A stretch of DNA of 64,000 nucleotides from contig NC_063156.1 in NCBI RefSeq assembly GCF_020921035.1, forward strand, positions 11,854,501 through 11,918,500, read 5' to 3'. A program made the translations under genes and the position numbers. This stretch comes from Rhodamnia argentea. Taxonomy: Eukaryota; Streptophyta; Magnoliopsida; Myrtales; Myrtaceae. The first letter of the stretch is position 1; every line of letters starts with the position of its first letter. The notes under the pieces were generated by a model. That model was not told the origin of the DNA. It saw only the letters and a list, made by a program, of their open reading frames with translations, and made no database searches. Shown one piece after another: positions 1 through 12,868 of this stretch.

Positions 1-498
1 TCCTCTCTTTTTACATCAATCATGATGATATTTAAATTTTCCTTCTATTCTTTTTTTTTTCCTTTTTCGTCATGGACAACGTGTATAAAAACAAACATGG
101 TTTATCTTGGTGGAGAAATGATGGGTAATCTTTTCAGCGTTGGCATATTAAACAGCTCTCTCATATCTAATCAACGTCTCCTTCGTTCTAGACTCATATG
201 TAATGGTTGTTGCATTTTTCGTTGGATCGAAGGATCGAGTGCCCTCGACTTGAAGACCGACCTTCTAGTCGGTGACTCTATAGGATTGCGTTGAAACGAA
301 GTCCGATATCTTAATATATTGAGTTGGACATAAATTCATTCACAATCTTAAACGTTCGCTAATTCACAATCTTATTAGCGGCCATTCGGACTTAATTCAC
401 AATCTTATTAGCAGCTGCGGCCCTACGGGCATGAAGGCGTGAAGGCCCTTGCCCAAATCCGGTGAGGGCCTGGGTGAGGGTCCAGCAGCCAGCTAGGG
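1..498. other. Intergenic, no gene recognised
   Basis: I see no supported gene. A short direct repeat of about 17 bases (core attcacaatctta) occurs three times between about 338 and 412. The last part, about 415-490, is GC-rich. The five bases 494-498 (taggg) are the left target duplication of the LTR that follows. Confidence 0.5.
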
Positions 499-2224
499 TG
501 TAACATCCTATAATCCGACTCGTTTTGAAGTCTTGAATAATGAAAAGTCTCATTGATGTATTTCAGTTTAATCTCACTCGGGAATGGTCCATCTTGAGTA
601 GACTAACCAAATGGGAATGACTAGCTAGGAAAATCAAATACGTGGACCTAAGAACTTGGTCATGAACCGACTCTTTGGCCATGAAAATTATCGAGGGAAT
701 ATTTTGGACCAATATAGGCCGATTCTAGAATAATTTAGGAATGATTTGGATAATACCCTATGCTTGGATCACGGGTGATTCCGTTCGACCTCGTATGGGT
801 TCCGAACGTCCCCGAATTATTTTCTAACGATCGTGTCCATCGGTACTACTGATTGACCCTCGCAATTGAATGACAACCAAGGTCGCCATGGCTCGAGTAA
901 TTCTTAAACGTGATTTTAATCACGGGTCGATACGCGTAACTCCTAAAAGCTGCCCGTTAGTTTGAGATACGCTGAAAATTCTATTGATCGAGATTGATCG
1001 CGAATCGAGCTTCAAAATTTGACGTCGGACCTTCAGGGGTTTCAATAAATAAAATTTGAGACGTTTCCTCATCCTGTGTACAATTCCCTCGCGGTTCGCC
1101 TCAAAGAGGTTCGGGAAAAGTAGATTTGGACTGGAAATGGGAAAGGACCCATTTGCCCTCCAAAAATACCCCATTTTTCACTTGGAACGAAGGGTATTTT
1201 GGTCATTTTTCCCCTTGGCCGAGATTGACTAGTCTTTGTGGGGAGGAAAATTATTTTTACCCCTCTTGACTTTCAAGGCACCAAAAATATCCCACCCAAT
1301 AATTATCTTAACCTATATTAATTATTATTTTGGCCTTCTTCCTCTTCATTTTTCAAGAACCTTCTCTCCCTAGCTCACTTTTTCTCTCTCTCTCTCTCTC
1401 TCGGCCGAATTCCCTACTCCACCACCATCCTCACCTAAAATTCTTCAAGCTTTCACCGGTATCGCTTTGGATCGCTTGGAGTTGTTGGATAGTCGTTGAG
1501 TCGTCGGCTGTGCAAGGACCGCCGGAGTCGCTGCTTGATTCAAGCTTTTCTCAACCATTCAACGGAGGTTTTTGCTAGTTTTTGAGGTAGGATCATTTCT
1601 AAACCTAAATTAGGCGGTTAGGTTGTTAAGAGACCATGAATTTGTGAAATTTTGATGAAGAATTTGTTGGAATTGAGCTTGGAAAGGGGGTGGCCGAAAA
1701 TTTCATGGAGGAGAGAGAGAAACCATGTTCTTGACATGAATAGTGATTTCAAGAGGATAATTATTTGGTCAAAGTTGGACCATGGTTACTTTATGCTTAA
1801 CTATAGTTACTTTATGCTATTATTTAATCATGGTTAGGTTAGTTATTGACTCTAGTTAATTTTTGAACCATGGTTAGATTATATCTTAACTAGAGTTACT
1901 TTTATGTGACAATAAATTGTTATGCCATGGTGCTAATTAATTATGGTATTATTATAGTTTAGTACTATAATAGCGTATTAATTGCACGTTAGAAAATTAT
2001 TATTGTTCGGCCCCGATAAATTCCCACGTTAGTATAATTTTAATCGTACATTTTTTATATATTGCTACATTAGCATATTATGGTCGCATGGCGTAGATTG
2101 AATTCTTTGGTAGCATAAATTGATCGGGTGGTCTGGATTAATCTTTGGATTAGTGTGAATTAATCGGGTGGTCCTGATTTATTAATTCTCTAACGTGAGT
2201 GAATCACGTGGTCCCGATCTATTC

Positions 2225-2545
2225 TCGGAAAATATGAGGGTCGTATTCAATCAAGTCGTCTGAGGCTAAAGTGAGCCGTATTCGTCGATTGTCTCGAGAC
2301 CGAGAAAATATGAATGTCGTATTCAATCAAGTCGTCCGAGGCCAAAGTGAGCCGTATTCGTCTAATTGTCTGAGACCGAGAAAATGTGAGGGTCGTATTC
2401 AATCAAGTCGTCCGAGGCCAAAGTGAGCCGTACTCGTCGATTGTCTCGAGACCGAGAAAGTATGAAAGTCGTGTTCAATTAAGTCGTCCGAGACCAGAGT
2501 GAGTCGTGTTCGACTAATTGTCCGAGACTTAATCCGGTCGTGTTT
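2225..2545 (+). repeat. About 76-bp tandem repeat inside the LTR
   Basis: About four imperfect copies of a unit that starts near tcgtattcaatcaagtcgtc; copies begin near 2241, 2317, 2393 and 2469. They carry alternating words such as gagaccgagaaaat and aaagtgagccgta. The copies decay towards the right, where shorter derivatives continue to about 2640. Confidence 0.7.
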
Positions 2546-2664
2546 CTATGTGTCCGAGACCGAGATTTATGGGTCGTATTCCTTTGTGTCTGAGACCCTG
2601 GTATATATATAGAGCCGTGTTCTATAAAGGTCCAAGGCTCAATGTTATGAACTTATATGATGGC

Positions 2665-2945
2665 AGTGGAGTAACGTGAAATATTTCTGGAGAAATGTGG
2701 AATATTTCTGAAGTAACGTGGAATATTCTAGAGTAATGTGGAATATTCTGAAGTAACGTGGAATATTCTGGAGTAGCGTGGAATATTTTCGGAGTAACGT
2801 GGAAATTTTCGGAGTAATGTGGATATTTATATTATGGCATGATGCGTTAAATGCGGGCCCCGGAGCATGTAGAATATTTTATTGTCAGACTAAGGCATGG
2901 AACACGGAAACGGGAGTAACGTAGAATATTTGAGAAGGTGTGAGA
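2665..2945 (+). repeat. About 25-bp tandem repeat inside the LTR
   Basis: Roughly eight or more imperfect copies of a short unit containing gtaacgtggaatattc lie one after another, with drifting spacing and point changes. The block directly follows the 76-bp repeat, so the centre of this LTR is built of tandem arrays. Confidence 0.65.
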
Positions 2946-3145
2946 ATTTTCAGAGAAAGAATGGAATTTTTGGAATTAAATTGTGGAATTTTTGGTAAAA
3001 AGGAAAGAGTTGTTGGAAATTGTTGCTCTCCTAGGTTGTGTCTGGAGGCACTAGCGACCTGATCTAGGGTTAGAGATTTTCCTATTGAGATTTTATCTCA
3101 CCCCGTCGTGGGCTCGTTATTTATTTCAGACCCTCCGCCTTAGCC

Positions 3146-3589
3146 ATGAGTGTTCCGCCCCCAAAGTTCGGTATTCCTCAAGACATGGATACGCAAGCGA
3201 CGTAGTCTCATGTCGGGGAGGACCAAGTTTATTATAGGTACGGTACTACAATTTGGGTAGACACTGGAGAGCTCTTCTGGAAGCCCCGGACATATGTGGC
3301 ATGGACTTATCGCCACAGGGACCTGACCGTGGGACCATTAAGCGGTTTTGATGTTCCCTTTAATGGAGTCGGGGAGTACGATCCTGCGAATGCTGCACCT
3401 CCAAATAGAGAGGTGGTGAATTCCGATGCTACACCTGAATTTTTGGCGCCCGACCCCGTAACTGCTGTACCCGCAGAAGAAGATGGCGAAGTTGTGGAGC
3501 CTTCGGATGCCGAGCAGTCTCCCGAGTTGAATGAGGACGAGCTGGCAAACCGATACGGGTTTGTGCTAAATAGCGAGGACGAGGATTAG
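3146..3589 (+). pseudogene. Decayed reading frame of unknown function near the LTR 3' end
   Basis: An ATG at 3146 opens a frame of 147 codons that stays open to 3589 except for one TAG at 3203-3205 (codon 20). Downstream of the stop the product would contain a Trp/Tyr-rich stretch (about residues 28-60) and a strongly acidic C-terminus ending NSEDED. I recognise no domain. It lies wholly inside the solo LTR, where coding sequence is unusual. It could be a captured host fragment, an LTR-borne accessory protein or a chance frame; the biased acidic tail makes chance less attractive but does not exclude it. Confidence 0.35.
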
Positions 3590-3914
3590 GATAGTTGGCC
3601 TCTTAGTTTTTATAGAGTGTTGTATTTTGGTTGTGTAGCGGGCTTTGACCACGTGTCTTTTGTTATAGGTGGTCACGGGCTTGTACAGTGTCCTCTGAAG
3701 CCCTAGGTTTGACAGTTTGAAACAACTATGTATATATGTACATATGTGTGTTTTTACCATCCTAAGTTATCGTAGTGTTATTGGTTTTCTGTACGGAGAT
3801 TGTTGTTACTTCCGCAAAATTTTATTTTGTTGGCCTTTGGATCCTAGAGAACTGTACACGGTCGTGGCCAGGTGGGATGTCGACGGCTTGTAGGGTTCGG
3901 GTCGTGACATAGGG

Positions 3915-5185
3915 TCTTCAGCGACCCTTGCTGGCCAAAATTTAAGGAATAAAATGTAAAAACATAAAATAATAAAAAGAAAGAACAAAATTGTGAAAAA
4001 AATAATATTAAATAGTTATTAAAAAATGTTAACGTTGGCGTCGATCGTACCACGTAGGATGGTCGGCATTCACGTCAACGATTTTTGTTCAAAAATTGAC
4101 CGGATGTATTCAATTGACAAACTGTGAAAATGTTTATGACTAAATTGGTATAATTGAAAAGTTTATGACTAAAATGACACAATTGCAATAAGTTTAGAAT
4201 TTTTTTTTTTTTTTTGCAATTAGCCCTCCTTTAAAATAAGGATTGTTTAGCTGGACGGAATGATGAAGATCTCTATCATTTTGAGTCATCCATTTGCCCA
4301 ACATCGTTCTAATCTGATTCACAGTAAAATTTTCTTATTTTTGCGTTCCCTTTCGCTTCCAAATTGAATTAAATTGACATAATTTCGCAGAAAAAAAAAA
4401 TTAATAAGATTTAATTAAGGCATCACGTATTGAACAACGTATTCCTAAAAAGTTTACAAGTTGACATTACATAGTTTACAACATTCCATTAAAAAATAAA
4501 GTTCACATCATAATATTATTAGAACAACCAATAACTATAGCAACTCCCGTCGCGCAGCATGGTTCTTTGAGCACCCCACTCCCAAATTTAACCCATAGAG
4601 TCTGAAAATCGCAACAGATGGCGGAAACGATGAGGTGCACGCGTGGAAGTGCTAGATGAAAATAATCTCATTTCGGAGAACTAATATTGCGTGGAAGAGT
4701 TACTATATTCAATTAACTCATCACTCAATTATTTAAATTTTAAGTGAAAATTGGTTCAATTGAAGATAATAATGCGATTGAAACTTGGAGGTAGCGATCC
4801 TCCACATGATGTGGTATGGGCCACGATGGCCATCGTGGCATTAAATATACATTATTCAATGATGAATGTCTTTTGATTAGGGGCGGCTATTTGCCCATCG
4901 ACAATATTAGTTAGGATTCGGCACACAATCACAACGAAATAAAGCGTAAAAGGGAGAAAAAGACATTAAGAGATGAGGTTTATCCTAATTTACCTTTAAA
5001 TTATGCAACATCCAGTAGAAGATATCACTATGATTAGAACCTTATATTTCTCGTTATATCACTATATATATATATATATTTTATATATATATATATATAT
5101 ATATCCTAATTTACCTTTAAGCTACTACGACATCCCGCAAAAGGTATCACTATAATTGTCACCTTATACCTCTCGTTATATCACT

Positions 5186-5222
<37 letters not shown>

Positions 5223-5442
5223 GTTAGTTTGAGCTTTGGCCTATAAATAATTACTGTTATGATATGGGCTCAAATTATAAAACCCTCTAGCGGGGCATTG
5301 CCCCTTCAACCCCCATAGGGAGGCTCCCTTGAACTCCTGCCCTCATGCCTTCATGTCGATGGGGTGTATAAATCACACCACAAGAATACTCACCCTCGGA
5401 TTCTTCTTATTTTTGGGTTGCACTTCATTTTTTTTTTCAATA
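3915..5442. other. AT-rich intergenic sequence
   Basis: I see no gene. The stretch holds poly-T runs (about 4201-4215), two diverged copies of a sequence around ttcctaatttacctttaa followed by TA microsatellites (about 4980-5219), and no conserved reading frame. The part at 4090-4215 resembles a fragment of the foldback MITE class seen at 5443. Confidence 0.4.
5059..5219. repeat. Two (TA)n microsatellites
   Basis: TA dinucleotide runs occupy about 5064-5104 and 5187-5219. They sit in two copies of the same roughly 110-bp AT-rich segment, which suggests a local tandem duplication. Confidence 0.8.
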
Positions 5443-5803
5443 GAGAAAATTAGACAAATGGTTTGTAAATTTTAGTCCAATGTGCATTATGATCCTTAAA
5501 CTTTTAATTGTTCATTGCGGCCTCTAAAGATTAGCTCAATGTACAATATCGTCCTTGAACTTTTAAGTTATTCAATATGATTCTCGAGCTTTTGATACAT
5601 GTTCGGTTTAATCCCTAGACTAATATAATATTTAACATTATCCATGTACTTTATGAAAGTACAACATTGAGCATTTTCATATAGTTTAGGGACTAAATTG
5701 AATATGTACCAAAAGTTTAGAGGTCTCATTGAATAAATTAAAAATTTAGGGATCACATTGCACATTGAACCAAAAATTCGGGAACACATTTATGTCATTA
5801 TCC
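5443..5803. mobile_element. Foldback MITE
   Basis: The left and right halves are inverted copies of each other over about 150-180 bases. On the left, words such as caatgtgcattatgatcc appear; their reverse complements appear on the right (ggatcacattgcacattg). The ends pair approximately. It has no coding capacity. This is the form of a small non-autonomous DNA transposon, probably Mutator-like. A clear target duplication was not found. Confidence 0.6.
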
Positions 5804-5876
5804 TTTTTTTTTTCAAATTCCAATCATATAGGCGTTGTTTTTTTTTTATTGGCCGAAACTACGGTACTAGTTTCAT

Positions 5877-7027
5877 TCAATTTGAAATGGAATTACAGCA
5901 ACTATCGTTCTCAGATCGCAACAAGTAAATCCCGAAGGGGTTGGGAGGTTTGACCGTCCAATTAGAGGGGAGCAAGTTTTTCCGGTGGGCTTTCGCAACC
6001 CAATCTGCTGCACCATTTGCTGTGCGTGGGATATGGGCCACATTTATCGCTTCCGTGCCAATATGGGCTATGAGGGCCCCGCATACCTCAAACAGGCCTC
6101 TAAAAGCCTAAGAACTCTCTTCATGTTCCCGTATAAGATAAGGGATAGATTTGTTGTCAATCAGAATATCTACCTTTACCTTTCCTTGTACGACTTTGCT
6201 TGCAGATCTAAGCAAAACCACCTGATTTTCTTTCTTCTCCATCTCGATCTCTAGAACTCGAAGAGCACGAAGGACTCTTAGGGTTTCCATCTCCAACACT
6301 GAGCTCGCTTTCTCCTTCTTCGCGAAGCCGGTGACAATCATTCCCCTACTGTCCCCGCAAATTTCGGCCACAAATTCGAGTTGCTTTCCTGCTATCCATG
6401 AGCAATCGATGTTGAACTTTCATACGCCAGGTCTCGATGGTATCCAAACATCAAGTACCTCTACACTCTTCCTTTTCGACGTACATTTGCTCTGCTTCCC
6501 TCTAACAAAAATTGCAACTTCTGCCTCGGCTTTGTCCACAATTAAACCTGATTTGGGTTGCCTCTCTCGGAACACCATGCTGTTTCGCTCTTTCCACAAG
6601 CGCCATATGATGTTGGCCGGAAGCGCAGTGCGGGAAGGCTTTGGCTATAGGTAAAAGCTTCCACTAATCACTTGTCTATCCTCCGAACTATACATGATTC
6701 CGTGTCTAATGTCACTCAATTATCCGCCCATATATATTTGACCCAGTCGCAGAGCGAAAACAAATGTTCCAACATCTTTGGGGCTCGGCGACACACATGG
6801 CACCAGGGGTCAAGGACGAGCTTCCTTTTGACGAGGTTTTCTTTGGATGGTAAGGCATTCTGACGCACCCTTCGGAGGAAAAACATAATCTTTGTTTTTT
6901 CGGGGGGGGGGAGGATATTCCGGATTGATTTCCATAATTGTCGAGGTCGCTGGTAAGAAGTGGTTGCGGTTTTCGTGTTGTGCTGCCTTGATTGACTTTT
7001 GAAGATGTGATAACCCTCCTTGACTAA
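5877..7027 (-). pseudogene. LINE (L1-type) ORF2 3' fragment: zinc-binding RT domain and RNase H
   Basis: The minus strand carries the C-terminal part of a plant L1-type retrotransposon ORF2. At 7027-6716 it encodes the zf-RVT region (W..I..I.PP.K...F..R...N.LP...L..R, then CHVC and a final LC..W). Between 6371 and 5877 it encodes an RVT_3-type RNase H with AEICGDSRG near its start and HIPRTANGAADWVAK near its end, followed by the Pro/Asn-rich tail usual for this family and a stop at 5877-5879. A stop at 6108-6110 and at least one frame change lie between the domains. Poly-T on the plus strand (about 5838-5847, and again near 5804) fits a poly-A tail on the minus strand. The 5' part of the LINE is absent beyond 7027, where an LTR-like terminus starts. 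Confidence 0.8.
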
Positions 7028-7868
7028 TGCCACGACCTGAAATTCGGGAATTTGAGGTTAACGAATTATTATCTTAATTAGATTAACTAACCTAATTTGG
7101 ACTCTCTCAAGTCCTACTGAATCGCAACTTAGGTTCAATATCATGCAAACTTTATTGAATTTGGAGCCATCACTAATTGCTTTCTTGGTAGGCTGATTAG
7201 ACACCTAAGTAAATTAGTGAGATAACTAAATTACTTCTACGAACAAGAGAAAATGAGTCCGGAGACTTGGTTACATTAATTAGAAAAAATTAAAGTTTTT
7301 TTGGTATCAATTTTCATAAAAAGTTCTTTTGATGGATGATGTGAATCAAATGATTTCTTTCTTAGAAAAATGTAATGCAAATGACCATATGATATGCGAG
7401 AAAACAATGATATTTTTTGGATTTTTTTGATTAAATTAAAACAAAGAAAGAATGAACAAAAATAAACAAATATGCCCATTGCATATCTTAAATTCCAAAA
7501 AATTCAGATTTTTTATTCACAACGTACTCTTAGATTCGAGTCAGTAAGTGGATATAGTATAGAATTTTATCGTCCTATTCTAGGAAGGACAAAATAGAAA
7601 ATTCTATATGAATTTACCAACCAATTCCATCAAGATCGAGGTTAAGTAAGTAATTTTGATTCGGGCACAATCGTACTTTAAAATTAAAGTTAGATGTTAC
7701 CCTTTTGCACATTTCGAAGAGTCGAGGCACGTAGGAGAGCATATATTATGAGCATATTTATTTATAATTGTGCAAACTTTATAATAAAGCAAGACAATCA
7801 CATAAAATAAAACAAACATGACAAGATATGATATGCAATCACCAAACGAGAAATAAAATCAACCACCA
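7028..7868. other. LTR-like terminus abutting the LINE, then AT-rich sequence
   Basis: At 7028 the LINE stops and a sequence beginning TGCCACGACCTGAAATTCGG starts. It closely resembles plant gypsy LTR 5' ends (TGTCACGACC...). I could not locate the matching 3' end or a target duplication, so its extent is unknown; it may include the satellite array that follows. No gene is seen. Confidence 0.35.
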
Positions 7869-10800
7869 ACTTTCAATTTTTTCAAAAAAACACATGGGAT
7901 GGCTGAAATTCATGTAGTTTCCACCTTCCCATCCGCTGGAATTCAATCTTTTAAAAATTGAGAAATTATCTCTTAGAATTTTCAAAGTATTTTTAGATAA
8001 TTCCCAAGTTTAGAAAGATATTATCCATTCAATGCAATCTTATCCATAACATGAGATAATGTTAAATAATCACATAGATAATGCAATTCAACCAACCAAA
8101 TATGCAAGAGATAATATCCAAAGCATGAATTATCCACAACACAAGCAAATTCGGCTATCAAAGGAGGGTGAGCTGAAAATCAAACACTAATTTAGCTCTT
8201 TAGCCGAAATTCATGACTTTCAATTTTTCAAAAAAACACATGGGGTGGCTGAAATTCGTGTAGATTCCACTTTCCCATCCGCCAAAATTCAATTTTTTAT
8301 AAATTGAGAAATTATCTCTTAGAATTTTCAAAGTATTTTCAAATAATTCCCAAGTTTAGAAAGATATTATCCATCCAATGCAATCTTATCCATAACATAA
8401 GATAATGTTAAATAATCACATAGATAATGCAATTCAACCAACCAAATATGCAAGAGATAATATCCAAAGCATGAATTATCCACAACACAAGCAAATTCGG
8501 CTATCAAAGGAGGGTGAGCTGAAAATCAAACACTAATTTAGCTCTTTAGCCGAAATTCATGACTTTCAATTTTTCAAAAAAACACATGGGGTGGCTGAAA
8601 TTCGTGTAGATTCCACTTTCCCATCCGCCAAAATTCAATTTTTTATAAATTGAGAAATTATCTCTTAGAATTTTCAAAGTATTTTCAAATAATTCCCAAG
8701 TTTGGAAAGATATTATCCATCAAATGCAATCTTATCCATAATATAAGATAATGTTAAATAATCACATAGATAATGCAATTCAACCAACCAAATATGCAAG
8801 AGATAATATCCAAAGCATGAATTATCCACAACACAAGCAAATTCGGCTATCAAAAGAGGGTGAGCTGAAAATCAAACACTAATTTAGCTCTTTAGCCGAA
8901 ATTCATGACTTTCAATTTTTCAAAAAAACACATGGGGTGGCTGAAATTCGTGTAGATTCCACTTTCCCATCCGCCAGAATTCAATTTTTTATAAATTGAG
9001 AAATTATCTCTTAGAATTTTCAAAGTATTTTCAAATAATTCCCAAATTTAGAAAGATATTATCCATCAAATGCAATCTTATCCATAACATAAGATAATGT
9101 TAAATAATCACCTAGATAATGCAATTCAACCAACCAAATATGCAAGAGATAATATCCAAAGCATGAATTATCCACAACACAAGCAAATTCGGCTATCAAA
9201 GGAGGGTGAGCTGAAAATCAAACACTAATTTAGCTCTTTAGCCGAAATTCATGACTTACAATTTTTCAAAAAAACACATGGGGTGGCTAAAATTCGTGTA
9301 GATTCCACTTTCCCATCCGCCAGAATTCAATTTTTTATAAATTGAGAAATTATCTCTTAGAATTTTCAAAGTATTTTCAAATAATTCCCAAGTTTGGAAA
9401 GATATTATCCATCCAATGCAATCTTATCCATTACATAAGATAATGTTAAATAATCACATAGATAATGCAATTCAACCAACCAAATATGCAAGAGATAATA
9501 TCCAAAGCATGAATTATCCACAACACAAGCAAATTCGGCTATCAAAGGAGGGTGAGCTGAAAATCAAACATTAATTTAGCTCTTTAGCCGAAATTCATGA
9601 CTTACAATTTTTCAAAAAAACACATGGGGTGGCTAAAATTCGTGTAGATTCCACTTTCCCATCCGCCAGAATTCAATTTTTTATAAATTGAGAAATTATC
9701 TCTTAGAATTTTCAAAGTATTTTTAAATAATTCCCAAGTTTAGAAAGATATTATCCATCCAATGCAATCTTATCCATTACATAAGATAATGTTAAATAAT
9801 CACATAGATAATGCAATTCAACCAACCAAATATGCAAGAGATAATATCCAAAGCATGAATTATCCACAACACAAGCAAATTCGGCTATCAAAGGAGGGTG
9901 AGCTGAAAATCAAACACTAATTTAGCTCTTTAGCCGAAATTCATGACTTTCAATTTTTCAAAAAAACACATGGGGTGGCTGAAATTCATGTAAATTCCAC
10001 TTTCCCATCCGCCTTAATTCAATTTTTTATAAATTGAGAAATTATCTCTTAGAATTTTCAAAGTATTTTCAAATAATTCCCAAGTTTAGAAAGATATTAT
10101 CCATCCAATGCAATCTTATCCATTACATAAGATAATGTTAAATAATCACATAGATAATGCAATTCAACCAACCAAATATGCAAGAGATAATATCCAAAGC
10201 ATGAATTATCCACAACACAAGCAAATTCGGCTATCAAAAGAGGGTGAGCTGAAAATCAAACACTACTTTAGCTCTTTAGCCGAAATTCATGACTTTCAAT
10301 TTTTCAAAAAAACACATGGGGTGGCTGAAATTCATGTAAATTCCACTTTCCCATCCGCCGTAATTCAATTTTTTATAAATTGAGAAATTATCTCTTAGAA
10401 TTTTCAAAGTATTTTCAAATAATTCCCAAGTTTAGAAAGATATTATCCATCCAATGCAATCTTATCCATTACATAAGATAATGTTAAATAATCACATAGA
10501 TAATGCAATTCAACCAACCAAATATGCAAGAGATAATATCCAAAGCATGAATTATCCACAACACAAGCAAATTCGGCTATCAAAGGAGGGTGAGCTGAAA
10601 ATCAAACACTAATTTAGCTCTTTAGCCGAAATTCATGACTTTCAATTTTTCAAAAAAACACATGGGGTGGCTGAAATTCATGTAGATTCCACTTTCCCAT
10701 CCGCGAGAATTCAATTTTTTATAAATTGAGAAATTATCTCTTAGAATTTTCAAAGTATTTTCAAATAATTTCCAAGTTTAGAAAGATATTATCCATCCAA

Positions 10801-11674
10801 TGCAATCTTATCCATTACATAAGATAATGTTAAATAATCACATAGATAATGCAATTCAACCAACCAAATATGCAAGAGATAATATCCAAAGCATGAATTA
10901 TCAACAACACAAGCAAATTCGGCTATCAAAGGAGGGTGAGCTGAAAATCAAACACTAATTTAGCTCTTTAGCCGAAATTCATGACTTACAATTTTTCAAA
11001 AAAACACATGGGGTGGCTGAAATTCATGTAGATTCCACTTTCCCATCCGCCGTAATTCAATTTTTTATAAATTGAGAAATTATCTCTTAGAATTTTCAAA
11101 GTATTTTCAAATAATTCCCAAGTTTAGAAAGATATTATCCATCAAATGCAATCTTATCCATAACATAAGATAATGTTAAATAATCACATAGATAATGCAA
11201 TTCAACCAACCAAATATGCAAGAGATAATATCTAAAGCATGAATTATCCACAACACAAGCAAATTCGGCTATCAAAAGAGGGTGAGTTGAAAATCAAACA
11301 CTAATTTAGCTCTTTAGCCGAAATTCATGACTTTCAATTTTTCGAAAAAACACATGGGGTGGCTGAAATTCGTGTAGATTCCATTTTTCCATCCGCCAGA
11401 ATTCAATTTTTTATAAATTGAGAAATTATCTCTTAGAATTTTCAAAGTATTTTCAAATAATTCCCAAGTTTGGAAAGATATTATCCATCCAATGCATTCT
11501 TATCCATAACATAAGATAATATTAAATAATCACATAGATAATGCAATTCAACCAACCAAATATGCAAGAGATAATATCCAAAGCATGAATTATCCACAAC
11601 ACAAGCAAATTCGGCTATCAAAGGAGGGTGAGCTGAAAATCAAACACTAATTTAGCTCTTTAGCTGAAATTCAT
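7869..11674 (+). repeat. 346-bp satellite array, eleven copies
   Basis: The anchor cggctatcaaa recurs at 8152, 8498, 8844, 9190, 9536, 9882, 10228, 10574, 10920, 11266 and 11612, always exactly 346 bases apart. Internal copies differ at only a few positions per unit, while the leftmost copy is clearly more diverged, as expected at an array edge. Units are AT-rich with A/T tracts, and each holds two related words (gccgaaattcatg and ggctgaaattc). No copy encodes a plausible protein. 346 is close to twice the length of a nucleosomal repeat core, a common satellite size, but location in a centromere cannot be judged from here. Confidence 0.95.
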
Positions 11675-12868
11675 GTTCTTCCAAAGATGACCAATTTTTA
11701 ATCTTAAAACTTTGCTGAATAAATTGTACTTTTTTGAGAAAAGATATTGTTCCAATCAAATTTAATCGATTCTCGCAAGTATGAATATAATTCAACCAAT
11801 TTTATCAATCAAAGTGGATTTCTCCAAAAAAAAAAAAAAAGAATTTTCGTGCAAGATAGCTCAGTTTTTGGGTTTTAGCAAGGAATTCACGAACTTAGGG
11901 GATCATAAAAAAATAAACAATCTTCGATATGCTTAAGTCGTAAAACATTTCAAGCAATTTCATGTTGCAGCACGAATGCGGCATACATGGTCGATTGAAA
12001 ATATACATCTAAGCAACATCTCAAAAGTTCGATTTTGATAATTGACTAATGTTCGTTACTTTTCTTTTGATAAAAAAAGATTGATTTTCCAATTTTATTT
12101 GCAAATCATGTATGTTCGGTAAGATATATGAACATAGATGCAGTTTACCAATCAAACAAGCACAAATTTGCAATCAAAAGTTGAAATTTTTTTACCTTTT
12201 CCTAGCAAATTCTGTCCTTGCGCAACCGCTGAAAATTCATCTAAAATATATCTCTTTTGATTCGAATTTGCAGCGAATTGAGCTCCGGATCTGCCGAGAT
12301 TCTAACAAAAGATAATAAATTTGTTAGATTTAAATAATAATGGAAAATAGGATTGATCAACCTTCAAATTGTGGCTGATCGGTGACACAAAAACAGGCTA
12401 GACGGCAGGCACTCGTTCGGCTGTTAATGGGAGGTTAGGCGATGCCGAGGTTGCTGGACGGTGGCACATGGCTGCATGGCGAGCTAAGGTGGTGCACGGC
12501 GGTGCTGGGGATGTCGAGGCTGTGTTGAGGATACCGAGCAAGGGACACCGAGGGTCGGCACGCAGAAAGGAGAAGGAGGCTCGGGGGAGGAGTGCTTTAA
12601 CCGAAGGGGGAAGCTCTCCAATTCCTTTGCTTTCTCCAACCGTAGCTTTGAATTTTCTGAATTATAGTGTATGAGAATCTGTGCATCGGAATCTCCATTA
12701 ACCTAGACCTAAGGTTGCTTATATAGAGTGGGGTTCCCTACTCCAGGAGGAGTATGATTTGTTTTTTGATCGTAGGATTAGGAAACCTAGCTAGAGTAGG
12801 ATTAGATATAGACTGTTGGGTTTCAAGAGCCCAAATGTATTAAAACTCTAATTCCTAGCTAAGGTAGG
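11675..12868. other. Non-coding flank of the satellite, possible LTR promoter region
   Basis: I see no convincing gene. The segment 12468-12674 is GC-rich and open in one frame but low in complexity. Around 12720-12735 lies a TATA-like core (cttatatagag), readable on either strand, followed by sequence like the U3/R part of an LTR. The block may belong to the same retroelement as the terminus at 7028. Confidence 0.3.

Larger units (their letters stand above)
499..3909 (+). mobile_element. Solo LTR of a long-LTR (probably Ty3/gypsy) retrotransposon
   Basis: The block begins TGTAACATCC and ends GGGTCGTGACA, the usual TG...CA ends of plant LTRs. It is flanked by a perfect 5-bp duplication TAGGG (494-498 and 3910-3914), as integrase insertion leaves. 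There is no second LTR, primer-binding site or polymerase gene, so a solo LTR left by LTR-LTR recombination is the simplest reading. At 3.41 kb it is long for an LTR. It contains two tandem-repeat blocks and a decayed reading frame near its 3' end. Assignment to gypsy rests only on the terminal bases and is an inference. Confidence 0.8.

Noticed and set aside
7869..11674. CRISPR-like periodic repeats
   Set aside because: Units are 346 bases with no separate spacers, and the genome is a plant's; it is a satellite.
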